Shown here piece by piece: positions 16,958-25,442 of a stretch of 64,000 nucleotides of DNA. This stretch comes from Phytoactinopolyspora alkaliphila (GTDB lineage Bacteria; Actinomycetota; Actinomycetes; Jiangellales; Jiangellaceae): the NCBI RefSeq assembly GCF_010550695.1, contig NZ_JAAGOB010000005.1:307547-371546 (forward strand), in the 5' to 3' direction. The position numbers and the translations under genes were made by a program. Every line of letters starts with the position of its first letter. Positions within the stretch are counted from its first letter, which is position 1. The notes beneath the pieces were generated by a model, which ran no database searches, was not told the DNA's origin, and saw only the letters and a list, made by a program, of their open reading frames with translations.

Positions 16958-18004
16958 GTGCATCCTCTGCTCCTCGGCCCCAACCTTCCGCCGACGTTCT
17001 ATCGCGGCGCCGGACGGATCGCGGACTTCCGGAGTGACCGGTTCGGCGTCGTCCCTCGAGATCGGCCGGAGGACTGGATCGCCTCGACGGTGAGCCGTTT
17101 CGGCGAGCGGAGCACCGGGCTGACCGAGCTTCCGGAAGGCGGTTATCTGCGAGAGGCCGTCGACGCCGCGCCCGAGCAGTGGCTCGGCCCCGACGCCGCC
17201 GAGTGGTCGTCCCAGCTGCCACGGCCGTCGTTGCTGGTGCCGCTGGTGAAGTTCCTCGATGCGGGACAGCGGCTGCCGGTTCACGTGCACCCGGACGATA
17301 CCTTCGCCCGCTCCCGGCTCGGCGCCGCTCAGGGCAAGACGGAAGCCTGGGTGATCATGGAGGCTCCCGCGGACGCGCTGGTCTATCTGGGGTGGCGGCA
17401 GGAGATGCCGGTCGATCGCCTGGCTGATCTGGTGGAACGCCAGGATGTGACCGCGATGCTCGCCGCGATGAACGCCGTGACCGTCCGGGCGGGTGATGTG
17501 GTGCTCGTTCCCGCCGGGACACCGCACGCGATCGGGCAGGGCATCTTCCTGACTGAGGTGCAGCAGGCCGCGGACCTTTCCATACTTCTCGAATGGCAGC
17601 CGTTCCTGGCTGATCCGGAGCAGGCGTTCGGCGGCGCCACGCCCGACGTCGCGCTGGACTGCGTTGACGTGGCACCGCTCGGAGCGGACGTAGTCGATGA
17701 ACTCGTCGTGCGCGGCGTCCTCGAACGGTCATCCGGTGCCGGACGCTCGAGCCTGATGCCCGACGCGGCGGACGGATTCTTCGCCCTGTTGCTCCGGGAC
17801 GGCGGCACTCTCGCCGCCGGCTACTCGACGATGGTGGTCCTTGGCGGCAGGGGAACGCTGGCCGGCGAGGACTGGACACGGGACGTGGAACGTGGCATGA
17901 CGCTCGCGGTGCCTTACGCGGCCGGTCCGGTCAGGGTGAGCGGCGAAGTCAGCGTGGCGGCGTTCACGCCCGGCGCACGCCGGACGGCCGTCGCAGGAGC
18001 GTGA
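16958..18004 (+). CDS. manA: Mannose-6-phosphate isomerase, class I (cupin)
   Basis: This protein of about 348 residues interconverts mannose-6-phosphate and fructose-6-phosphate. The zinc-cupin motif LPVHVHPDDTFARSRLG and GKTEAWVIMEAPADALVYLG carry the metal-binding His and Glu residues. AGTPHAIGQGIFLTEVQQ carries the further His and conserved Glu-Gln motif. The GTG at 16958 has GGAGG five bases upstream; an ATG four codons earlier lacks such a site. The final 41 bp overlap the convergent MFS exporter gene. It follows gntK-gnd, so this is a small sugar-phosphate cluster. Confidence 0.88.
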   Translation: MHPLLLGPNLPPTFYRGAGRIADFRSDRFGVVPRDRPEDWIASTVSRFGERSTGLTELPEGGYLREAVDAAPEQWLGPDAAEWSSQLPRPSLLVPLVKFLDAGQRLPVHVHPDDTFARSRLGAAQGKTEAWVIMEAPADALVYLGWRQEMPVDRLADLVERQDVTAMLAAMNAVTVRAGDVVLVPAGTPHAIGQGIFLTEVQQAADLSILLEWQPFLADPEQAFGGATPDVALDCVDVAPLGADVVDELVVRGVLERSSGAGRSSLMPDAADGFFALLLRDGGTLAAGYSTMVVLGGRGTLAGEDWTRDVERGMTLAVPYAAGPVRVSGEVSVAAFTPGARRTAVAGA

Positions 18005-19448
18005 GCGCCGCGAGCACGCCAAGCAAGGCCACACCGGCCGTCATGCCGATCGCGAACTGGAATCCTTCGACTCGAGCATGCATGGCGTCGGCGCCGGCAT
18101 CGAGAAGACGTTCGGTGCGCGACACGGCGAAAGCAGACACCAGCGCTACGCCGAAGGTCGATCCGATGGCGAACGACGTCTCCTCGATCCCCGACGCCAG
18201 CCCCGAGTCCTGGGGAGCCACACCGCTCAGCGCCGCGATCTGGGCTGCGACGAACGCCGCGCCCATGCCCGGCCCGAACACGAGCAGGCCGAGCAGCAGA
18301 TCGTCGAACCCGCCGGCGGCGGAGATCCGGGTCAGCAGCAGGCAGCCGACGCCGATCAGAACCATGCCGCCGACAGCCACCGGCCCGAACCCGATTCTGG
18401 TCACGACATGCTGGCCGACGAGGACGCCCACCACCGACAGCACCGTCATCACGGCCATCGTGAGGCCGAACTCCACAGCGGAGTAGCCGAGGACGTCCTG
18501 GGCGTACATCGTGACGACGATGAGAAGCCCGTCGACCGCGATACCGGATACGAAGACGACGCCGTTGCCGGCCACCAGCGCTCCGGAACGAAGAACACGC
18601 GGCGGGATCAGGGGTGCCGCGGAGCGACGCTCGATCGCGACGAAAAGCACAAGCAACACGATCGCGATCACGACGTAGCCGATGGCGTTGCTGGCGCGCC
18701 AGCCGACGTCGGCGATCGTGAACAGCGAGAACAGAAGCAGGACGAGAGCCGTGGTGATGGTGACGGCGCCAGCCAGGTCGAAGTTCCGGCTTCCGGTCCG
18801 GCGGCTTTCGGGGAGCAACACAAGGCTCGCGCCGAGTACCGCGACACAGACCGGGACGTTGATGAAGAAGGTCCAGGCCCACCCCAGCCAATCGGTGAGT
18901 ACGCCACCGAGAAGGAGTCCCGCGGTGGCGCCGACGCCACCGAGGCCGCCCCAGATACCGAGAGCCTTGTTGCGCTCCGGGCCGTCGGGGAACAGGGTCA
19001 TGAGAATCGACAGTCCGGCGGGGGTCATGAAGGCCGCGCCGATACCCTGCGCGGCGCGACCGGCGATGAGCACCTCACCGGACCAGGCGGCCCCACACAC
19101 CAGCGATGCCGCCGCGAACAGTGTCACCGCCGCCATGAACACCTTGCGCCGCCCCATGAGATCGGCCACCCGGCCGCCGAGGAGCAACAGGCCACCGACC
19201 GTGACGCCGTAGGCGGTGATCACCCACTGGACCCCGGCGGCGGAGAAGTCCAGGTCGCCGGCGATCGACGGTAACGCGGAGTACACGCTGGTCGAGTCGA
19301 GGACGCCCATGAAGAAGGCGGTGCACAGCACCGCCAGAGCGAGCCAGCGTCGTCGGTCCGACAGGGGAGCCGGCGTGACGATGGGGGTCGCGTCTTCGGT
19401 GTCAGTCACGCTCTCGCCGTTCTGTGATGTCCGCTTCACCGTCGCCAT
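17964..19448 (-). CDS. MFS drug exporter, DHA2 (EmrB/QacA) family
   Basis: This 494-residue membrane protein has about 14 hydrophobic segments. Typical motifs are MGVLDSTSVYSALPSIAGDL in the first helix region, WVITAYGVTVGGLLLLGGRV, the motif-A loop ADLMGRRK, and GAAFMTPAGLSILMTLFP. Members expel toxic compounds in exchange for protons. No regulator lies next to it. Its 3' end overlaps manA by 41 bp in convergent orientation. Substrate unknown. Confidence 0.9.
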   Translation of the reverse strand: MATVKRTSQNGESVTDTEDATPIVTPAPLSDRRRWLALAVLCTAFFMGVLDSTSVYSALPSIAGDLDFSAAGVQWVITAYGVTVGGLLLLGGRVADLMGRRKVFMAAVTLFAAASLVCGAAWSGEVLIAGRAAQGIGAAFMTPAGLSILMTLFPDGPERNKALGIWGGLGGVGATAGLLLGGVLTDWLGWAWTFFINVPVCVAVLGASLVLLPESRRTGSRNFDLAGAVTITTALVLLLFSLFTIADVGWRASNAIGYVVIAIVLLVLFVAIERRSAAPLIPPRVLRSGALVAGNGVVFVSGIAVDGLLIVVTMYAQDVLGYSAVEFGLTMAVMTVLSVVGVLVGQHVVTRIGFGPVAVGGMVLIGVGCLLLTRISAAGGFDDLLLGLLVFGPGMGAAFVAAQIAALSGVAPQDSGLASGIEETSFAIGSTFGVALVSAFAVSRTERLLDAGADAMHARVEGFQFAIGMTAGVALLGVLAALTLLRRPSGVRRA

Positions 19449-19555
19449 ATCTCTACAGACCAGGCGAGTGCCCGGAATTCATCGAGAACCGTCGCCGCGC
19501 CGTCGGGCGCGTAACATGAGCAGCGCACACGTGACGACGAAGGTGAGGGCGGAAA

Positions 19556-20176
19556 GTGGCCGGGCAGGGTGAGCACTACTTCTCTGCGACGCCGCAGGCC
19601 GCCAGCAGGATCCAGGCCGTCCAGATCAAGCTGTCCGACCTCGAGCTCGAGCTCACGTCCGACGCCGGCGTCTTCTCGCACGGCAGGCTCGACGCGGGGA
19701 CCAAAGTGCTGCTCGAGCACGCCCCGGTGCCGCGGGTCCGGGGTGACATCCTCGATCTGGGCTGCGGTTACGGACCTATCGCGCTGACCTTCGCCAGCCG
19801 CCGCAAACGTGCGCGGGTCTGGGCCGTCGATGTCAATCAGCGTGCGCTCGAGCTGGTGCGGGACAACGCCGCGGCGGCCGGCCGCGGGAACGTCGTCGCC
19901 AGCGTTCCCGACGACGTGCCCCGGGACGTCCGGTTCGCGGCGATCTACTCGAATCCCCCCATCCGGGTCGGTAAGGCCGCGCTGCACCAGCTCCTGCTGA
20001 CCTGGTTGCCACGGCTCCTTCCCGGCGCTGCCGCGGTGCTCGTCGTCCATAAGCACCTGGGCGCCGACTCCCTGACGCGCTGGCTGTCGGCACAAGGCTT
20101 TCCCACCACCCGGCTGCTGTCGGAGCGGGGATACCGTCTTCTGGAGATCCGAGCCGACGCGCCATCGAAGGAGTAG
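19556..20176 (+). CDS. Class I SAM-dependent methyltransferase, RsmC-like
   Basis: This 206-residue protein corresponds to the catalytic C-terminal half of RsmC, the 16S rRNA m2G1207 methyltransferase (about 340 residues in E. coli). Visible are SDAGVFSHGRLDAGTKVLLE, the SAM motif DILDLGCGYGPIALTFA, an acidic VWAVDVNQRALELVRDN, and the catalytic NPPIRVGKAALHQLL. Single-domain versions are normal in actinomycetes. It starts at GTG 19556 after a purine-rich stretch. It lies 5 bp before the TrmH-family gene, so the two rRNA/tRNA methyltransferases are probably cotranscribed. Confidence 0.85.
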   Translation: MAGQGEHYFSATPQAASRIQAVQIKLSDLELELTSDAGVFSHGRLDAGTKVLLEHAPVPRVRGDILDLGCGYGPIALTFASRRKRARVWAVDVNQRALELVRDNAAAAGRGNVVASVPDDVPRDVRFAAIYSNPPIRVGKAALHQLLLTWLPRLLPGAAAVLVVHKHLGADSLTRWLSAQGFPTTRLLSERGYRLLEIRADAPSKE

Positions 20177-20181
20177 CCCGA

Positions 20182-20715
20182 GTGCCGCAGCTACGAGGTA
20201 CCGAACTGAAGCGGCTGAACAGGACGTGGAAGCGCCGGAGCGCGCTGCGCGTCGCCCTGCTGCTGGACGGTGTGCAGTCGCCGTTCAACGTCGGTGCCAT
20301 GGTCCGCAGCGCCGCGGTTTTCGGCGTGTCGCAGTTCTACCTGGCGGGGCGTACGGCGTCGCCGCGCGACGCGAAGGCGCAGAAGCTGGCCATGGGAACC
20401 GACCGGTACCTGGACACGCAGGTGTTCGCCGAGGCCGCCGAGGCCGTCGGCCAGGCGAAGGCGGACGGGTATCGAGTGGTGGGCCTGGAGCTGACCGACA
20501 CCGCACGTCCGCTACACGAGATGGCCCTGGCCGAGCAGGATGTCTGCGTAGCCATCGGGGCGGAGGACCATGGGCTGTCCGCGGCCGTACTGAGCGTCTG
20601 CGACGAGGTCGCGTACATCCCTCAGGTCGGCAAAGTCGGCTCGCTCAACGTCGCCACCGCCGCGGCGCTGGCCTGCTACGAGCTCCGCCGCCAGGATTGG
20701 ACCGCCCCGACCTAA
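20182..20715 (+). CDS. TrmH/SpoU-family RNA 2'-O-methyltransferase
   Basis: This 177-residue SPOUT-fold enzyme shows all three motifs: motif 1 SPFNVGAMVRSAAVFG, motif 2 CVAIGAEDHGLSAAVL and motif 3 IPQVGKVGSLNVATAAAL, which form the SAM-binding knot. The N-terminal RNA-binding domain of longer homologues is missing apart from a short basic lead. The target could be tRNA or rRNA. GTG start, five bases after the RsmC-like gene. The last codons and stop lie within the left arm of the hairpin at 20707-20796. Confidence 0.88.
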   Translation: MPQLRGTELKRLNRTWKRRSALRVALLLDGVQSPFNVGAMVRSAAVFGVSQFYLAGRTASPRDAKAQKLAMGTDRYLDTQVFAEAAEAVGQAKADGYRVVGLELTDTARPLHEMALAEQDVCVAIGAEDHGLSAAVLSVCDEVAYIPQVGKVGSLNVATAAALACYELRRQDWTAPT

Positions 20716-20796
20716 CCCCTGGCATGGGTTGTGGTCGCTGTGATGCCCGAAATATCCCATTTGTGGGACCACAAACCATGCCAGGGGTTAGGTCGG
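20707..20796 (+). terminator. 30-bp-stem hairpin overlapping the trmH-family stop codon
   Basis: A 30-base arm (20707-20736) pairs with 20767-20796 with a single mismatch around a 30-base loop; the arms read CCGACCTAACCCCTGGCATGG and its complement. The left arm contains the last codons and stop of the methyltransferase. It separates this unit from doxX. Terminator function is inferred. Confidence 0.75.
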
Positions 20797-20858
20797 GGGC
20801 GTGGAGGGGGGTGTGTCGTAACCCGGTGATACGGGGTCGGGCGTAGTGAAATGTGATC

Positions 20859-21320
20859 ATGAATCCCTCGCGTGCGCTCAACGACGCGGCCTGCCTCTTG
20901 CTCCGGCTGGTCCTCGCGGTGGTGTTCGTCGCGCACGGCTGGCAGAAGTTCTACGACTGGACTATCGACGGCACCACCGAGCGGTTCATGGAGTGGGACG
21001 TGCCGTTTCCCGAGATCGCCGCTCCGGCGGTGGCCGTCCTCGAGCTCGTCGGCGGCGGGCTGCTCGGCTTGGGCGTGTTCACCAGACTGGTGGCGCTTGC
21101 CCTGGCCGGCACCATGATCGGCGCGCTCGTCCTGGTCCATGCCGAGCAGGGACCCTTCGTCACCGAGGGGGGATACGAGCTCGTCGCGGTCCTCGCTGGT
21201 GCTTGCGTGGCGATGGCGCTCCTCGGGCCCGGCCGGGTGCGGGCCGACCGCGTGATCGCCAGGTGGTTCGCCAGCGACGAGGACGCCGTGGTGGAGGCCG
21301 CGCCGCGCGGCCGGAAGTAG
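20859..21320 (+). CDS. DoxX-family membrane protein
   Basis: This 153-residue protein has four hydrophobic helices. The DoxX signature comes in the first: LLLRLVLAVVFVAHGWQKFY, followed by a GLGVFTRLVALALAG segment. DoxX proteins are small quinone- or thiosulfate-linked or redox-partner membrane proteins of mostly unclear function. The ATG at 20859 is preferred to a GTG two codons upstream; neither has a strong ribosome site. It is isolated from its upstream neighbour by the large hairpin. Confidence 0.82.
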   Translation: MNPSRALNDAACLLLRLVLAVVFVAHGWQKFYDWTIDGTTERFMEWDVPFPEIAAPAVAVLELVGGGLLGLGVFTRLVALALAGTMIGALVLVHAEQGPFVTEGGYELVAVLAGACVAMALLGPGRVRADRVIARWFASDEDAVVEAAPRGRK

Positions 21321-21427
21321 GCGGCGGAACTCCCGGGTGTTCTCTATCGTTGGGCTGGGGTGAGTCTGACCACTATTCGCCGATAGAACGCTGACGTCGG
21401 TGACAACGCGCATACGATCGAACGAGC

Positions 21428-23845
21428 ATGGATGATCAGCCGATAACCGAGACCGGCCCGAAGAGGGGGCCGAGATACCGAACGACCCAGAAACGCCGAG
21501 GCTGGCGGCGGTTCGTCGGCTGGAAGGCGTTCCTCCTCTACTTCCTCGGGCTGATCCTCCTCGGGGTCGGTGCCGTGGTGTTCGCCTTCGCCACGATCGA
21601 CGTGCCCGAGCCCAACGACTTCTCCACCTCCGAGGCCACCATCGTCTATTACGACGACGGTGAGACCGAGCTCGGCCGGTTCAGCGCGGAGAACCGCGAG
21701 GTGCTCGACTCCGAAGCCATCCCGGAGAGCCTGAAGCTCGCGGTCGTGGCCGCCGAAGACAGGTCGTTCTACGAGAACCCCGGTTTCTCCGTCAGCGGCA
21801 TCACGCGCGCGGCTATCGACCAGATCCGGGGCACGGGAGCGGGCGGCGGCGGGTCGACCATCACCCAGCAGTATGTGAAGAACTACTACCTCACCCAGGA
21901 CCAGACCTGGAGCCGCAAGCTCCAGGAGATCGTGATCGCGGTCAAGATCGATCAAGACATCGACAAGGACCAGATCATCACCAACTACCTGAACACGATC
22001 TGGTTCGGGCGGGGCGCCTACGGTGTGCAGACGGCGTCACAGGCGTACTTCGACGTGAATGCGAGCGACCTCGACCTCGCCCAAAGCGCCGCCCTCGCCG
22101 CCATTCTCCGATCACCCGCGCGATACGACCCGACCGCCGGCGACGCCAACGCCGAGCGGTTCGAGCAGCGCTTCCGTTATGTGCTCGACGGCATGGTGAC
22201 CACCGGTGCCATCGACCAGCAGACGGCCGATGAGACCGACCCGCCGGAAGTCCTCGCCGAGCAGCGGCAGAACCGGTACGGCGGCCCCAACGGCTACCTC
22301 ATGATGATGGTCCGCGACGAGTTGCGTGCCCTCGGCTTCGAGGAATCCGAGATCGAGACCGGCGGGCTGCGAGTCGTGACATCGTTCAACGAGCAGGCGC
22401 AGGAAGCGGCGGTTCGCGCCGTGGACGAGGAGCGGCCCACCGAAAACGCCGAGCGCGTCCACATCGGCCTGGCCGCCCTACGTCCCGGCGACGGAGGTGT
22501 CGTCGCGTTGTACGGAGGGCCGGACGCGGTGGAGCAGAGCTTCAACGACGCCGTGGACGCGCGTGTTCAGCCCGGCTCGACGGTCAAGCCGTTCACGCTC
22601 GCCGCGGGTCTGGAAGAGGGCTTCTCCCTCAACAGCCGGTTCGCCGGGAACTCACCGTTCGAGGCGGAGGGGCTGGGTCCGCCGGTCAACAACCAGGGCA
22701 ACGTTTCCTACGGGTGGAGCGTCGACCTGTTGCAATCGACCGAGCGGTCGATCAACACGGCGTTCGTCGACCTGACTCGCAACGTGAACTCCCAGACCGT
22801 GATGGACGCCATGGTGCGCGCGGGAATCCCGGAGGATAGCCCGGGGCTGGAGGCGAACCCCCGGGTCACGCTGGGGATCGCATCGGTGTCGGCGCTGGAC
22901 ATGGCGGAGGCGTACGGCACGCTGGCGGCTCAGGGTGTGCACACCGATGCCTACACCGTGTCGGAGGTGGTCCACGCGTCGGGTGAGGTCCGTTACGAGC
23001 GAGAGGTGGAGGCCAGGAGGGTCTTCGAGCCTGATGTGATGGCCGACGTCACCTATGCGCTCACCCAGGTGGTCGACAGCTGGCGAGGCACCGGCCGCAC
23101 CGTCCGGGAGCACGGGTTCGACCGGCCCGCTGCCGCGAAGACCGGCACGCACCAGGATCTGACCTCGTGGTTCGCCGGGTACACCCCGCAGCTTGCCACG
23201 TCGGTCGCGTACTTCCGCGGCGAAGGCGCCGAGGCCGGCACCGAGGCGCTCACCGGCGTGGGCGGCATGGAGAACTTCGCGGGTGGTGGGTATCCGGCCC
23301 GTACCTGGACCGCCTTCATGAACGCTGCACACGAGGGCCTGCCAGTGGAGGAGTTCCCGGAGCGCGCCAACGTGAACGGGTTCACTCAGGCGAGCCCGCC
23401 GCGCAGTGACACCGGTGGCGATCAGTGGGGGGGAGATCAGTCCGGCGGTAATCAGTCCGGCGGCGAGAATGGCGGCGACGAGTCGGGTGACGAGAATGGC
23501 GGCGACGAGTCGGGCGATGAGAATGGCGGCGACGAGTCGGGCGATGAGAATGGCGGCGACGAGTCGGGCGATGAGAATGGCGGCGACGAGTCGGGCGATG
23601 AGAATGGCGGCGACGAGTCGGGCGATGAGAATGGCGGCGACGAGTCGGGTGACGAATCCGGCGGCGATGAGAGCGGCGGCGACGACAGCGGCACCGACGA
23701 GACCGGCGACGAGAACGGCGACGCGTGGGGCGACCAAGGCGGCAACCAGAACGGCGGCGATCAGAACGGCGATGGCACCGACACCGACAGCGCCGTGAGC
23801 CCATCGCGGCAGGTACACCGGTTGCCGCTGCGCCGCGCCGCCTGA
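21428..23845 (+). CDS. Class A penicillin-binding protein (bifunctional transglycosylase/transpeptidase)
   Basis: This 805-residue cell-wall synthase starts with a basic cytoplasmic segment and one transmembrane helix (FLLYFLGLILLGVGAVVFAF). The GT51 glycosyltransferase domain has VVAAEDRSFYENPGFS with the catalytic Glu and GGGSTITQQYVKNYYL. The transpeptidase domain has PGSTVKPF (Ser384, Lys387), STERSINTAF as the SxN region and AAKTGTHQDLTSWFAGYTPQ as KTG (Lys571). After about residue 660 it turns into a Gly/Asp/Glu/Ser/Asn tail containing seven 9-residue repeats. PonA-type proteins often have disordered tails, but a perfect acidic repeat is unusual. Monocistronic. Confidence 0.93.
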   Translation: MDDQPITETGPKRGPRYRTTQKRRGWRRFVGWKAFLLYFLGLILLGVGAVVFAFATIDVPEPNDFSTSEATIVYYDDGETELGRFSAENREVLDSEAIPESLKLAVVAAEDRSFYENPGFSVSGITRAAIDQIRGTGAGGGGSTITQQYVKNYYLTQDQTWSRKLQEIVIAVKIDQDIDKDQIITNYLNTIWFGRGAYGVQTASQAYFDVNASDLDLAQSAALAAILRSPARYDPTAGDANAERFEQRFRYVLDGMVTTGAIDQQTADETDPPEVLAEQRQNRYGGPNGYLMMMVRDELRALGFEESEIETGGLRVVTSFNEQAQEAAVRAVDEERPTENAERVHIGLAALRPGDGGVVALYGGPDAVEQSFNDAVDARVQPGSTVKPFTLAAGLEEGFSLNSRFAGNSPFEAEGLGPPVNNQGNVSYGWSVDLLQSTERSINTAFVDLTRNVNSQTVMDAMVRAGIPEDSPGLEANPRVTLGIASVSALDMAEAYGTLAAQGVHTDAYTVSEVVHASGEVRYEREVEARRVFEPDVMADVTYALTQVVDSWRGTGRTVREHGFDRPAAAKTGTHQDLTSWFAGYTPQLATSVAYFRGEGAEAGTEALTGVGGMENFAGGGYPARTWTAFMNAAHEGLPVEEFPERANVNGFTQASPPRSDTGGDQWGGDQSGGNQSGGENGGDESGDENGGDESGDENGGDESGDENGGDESGDENGGDESGDENGGDESGDENGGDESGDESGGDESGGDDSGTDETGDENGDAWGDQGGNQNGGDQNGDGTDTDSAVSPSRQVHRLPLRRAA
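23471..23659 (+). repeat. Seven 27-bp tandem repeats encoding GGDESGDEN
   Basis: Seven consecutive 27-base units encode an acidic nonapeptide in the C-terminal tail of the penicillin-binding protein. Units 2-6 are identical; units 1 and 7 carry GGTGAC in place of GGCGAT, and unit 7 also changes its last codons. The array is in frame, so slippage would lengthen or shorten the extracellular tail without a frameshift. Confidence 0.95.
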
Positions 23846-23902
23846 CCAAGCGAGTCCGAGTCGCGTTCGCGTTCACGGAGCAGCGAGTGTAGCTGCGGGG
23901 TG

Positions 23903-25261
23903 TCACCTGGCGGCGCGCTCAACCACCCGGAGCACCGTCTCGAGATCGTCGACGACGATGGGATCGCCGCCGTGGGGCCTGCCGAGTTCGGCCTCGTAAC
24001 TCTCCAGCCGGTGCCAGTCTTCCCAGCTGAGCCGGTGCATTTCTCGCCCGGCGAGCGAGGCCTCCAGCTCTTCGGGCTCTCCTGCCGCGCGAGGAAGGTG
24101 GGCAAGGTCGCCAAGGATCGACGCCGCCACCTCACCGGCATCCGGCCGGTTCGTGCCGATCACCCCGGTGGGACCCCGCCGCAGCCAGCCGGTCACGTAG
24201 ACCCCACGTAGCTGCTGGCCGTCGTCCACCACGCGGCCTTCGACCGAGGGGACGATTCCCCGCTCGTCGTCGAACGGAAGGCCCTCGACGGGCCGCCCGC
24301 GGTACCCGATGGCGCGGATCAGCAACTCCGCGCTCAGCTGGAGTGGCTTTGCCGTGTCCCGGGTGGGTTCGAGGTCCACACCCGTGACGGCGGCATCGCC
24401 GTGGACTCGGAGCGGGCGTCGCCAGAAATGCAGATGGATTCGTCGCGGAGCTCCGCTCGGGGACCTCTCGGACCACTCGTGGAGTACCTTCACCGTGGTG
24501 GCGGCCTGCCGCCGGCTTTCGACCTCTGCCTGGTCGGCGTCGTCGAGAACGAGATCGCCGGAATCGACGACGACGTCCACGGCGTCGAGTTTGCCGAGCT
24601 CCCGCAACTCCGGTGAGGTGAACTTGGCCTGAGCCGGCCCCCGCCGTGCCACCAGGTGCACGTCGGTGAGCGTGCTGGCGGCCAGAGCGTCGACGACGGG
24701 GCGCGGCATGCTCGTGCCGCGAAGACTCGCGGGATCCCGGGCGAGTATCCGGGCGACGTCCAGAGCCACGTTGCCGGCGCCGATGACCACGGCCGATCGC
24801 AGCGGGTCGGGCAAGCTGACCTTGGGTGCGTCCGGGTGGCCCGTGTACCAAGCCACGAGCTCCGACGCGCCGATCGATCCGGGTAGGTCTTCGCCGGGGA
24901 TGCCGAGCGTTCGATCACCGCGCATGCCGGTGGAGAACACGACGACGTCGTAGTGATGGCGCAGCTCGTCGAGCATGACGTCGCGGCCCACCATCACGTT
25001 GCCGAAGTAATGGGCGTCGGTGTACTCGAACCCCGCCGCGAGGACCCTGGTGATGGTGCGGGTCTTCGGATGGTCCGGCGCCACGCCGTAGCGGACCAGG
25101 CCGAACGGCGCGGGCACCGCCTCGAACACGTCGACCCGCCGGAACGCGTCTGACTCGAGCAGATTGGCCAGCAGATAGAGCCCGGCCGGACCAGCTCCGA
25201 TGATCGCCGCGGTACGTCCGGTGGTGCGTGGTCTGTCGGTGGTCACCATCGGCTGTTCCAT
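23903..25261 (-). CDS. fprA: Ferredoxin/ferredoxin-NADP reductase, FprA (adrenodoxin-reductase type)
   Basis: This 452-residue flavoenzyme moves electrons between NADPH and ferredoxin. The FAD site is AAIIGAGPAGLYLLANLL, then FGLVRYGVAPDHPKTRTI, which is diagnostic of the adrenodoxin-reductase branch. The NADPH site is VVIGAGNVALDVARILARD with LVARRGPAQAKFTSPEL. The C-terminal part has YVTGWLRRGPTGVIGTNRPD. The start has an AAAGGGG stretch upstream; a second ATG lies four codons in. It may supply electrons to cytochrome P450s or other ferredoxin users elsewhere in the genome, as none is nearby. Confidence 0.93.
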   Translation of the reverse strand: MEQPMVTTDRPRTTGRTAAIIGAGPAGLYLLANLLESDAFRRVDVFEAVPAPFGLVRYGVAPDHPKTRTITRVLAAGFEYTDAHYFGNVMVGRDVMLDELRHHYDVVVFSTGMRGDRTLGIPGEDLPGSIGASELVAWYTGHPDAPKVSLPDPLRSAVVIGAGNVALDVARILARDPASLRGTSMPRPVVDALAASTLTDVHLVARRGPAQAKFTSPELRELGKLDAVDVVVDSGDLVLDDADQAEVESRRQAATTVKVLHEWSERSPSGAPRRIHLHFWRRPLRVHGDAAVTGVDLEPTRDTAKPLQLSAELLIRAIGYRGRPVEGLPFDDERGIVPSVEGRVVDDGQQLRGVYVTGWLRRGPTGVIGTNRPDAGEVAASILGDLAHLPRAAGEPEELEASLAGREMHRLSWEDWHRLESYEAELGRPHGGDPIVVDDLETVLRVVERAAR

Positions 25262-25323
25262 CGCCCCTTTCTGCGGGAGCGGGTCTGATCAGATGACTGA
25301 ACTCTACCCGTAGATGTGGGTCG

Positions 25324-25369
25324 GTCACCTGATCATTTGCGTCCGCATACTGAGATCAGATCAGGTGAC
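25324..25369 (-). terminator. Inverted repeat downstream of acr3
   Basis: GTCACCTGATC (25324-25334) and GATCAGGTGAC (25359-25369) form an 11-bp perfect stem with a 24-base loop, in the gap between acr3 and fprA, both on the minus strand. Several further TGATCA-containing short palindromes occur at 25284-25293 and 25399-25408. It could end the ars transcript or act as an operator for fprA. Confidence 0.5.
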
Positions 25370-25442
25370 ACACCTTGTGCCAGAGGGCGGTTGTTCGCAT
25401 CTGATCATGGTGCTCGACGTCGTTCGGACGACGAATCGACGA

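Noticed and set aside
18078-19274. 398-codon frame opposite the DHA2 exporter
   Set aside because: Extremely His/Gly/Asp/Glu-rich low-complexity, no family features; it is the shadow of membrane helices.
23471-23659. Possible CRISPR array
   Set aside because: The repeats are contiguous with no spacers, in frame inside a coding gene, and no cas gene is present.
22652-23818. 388-codon open frame antisense to the penicillin-binding protein
   Set aside because: Reverse reading of the repeat tail and transpeptidase domain; the sense frame has all catalytic motifs.
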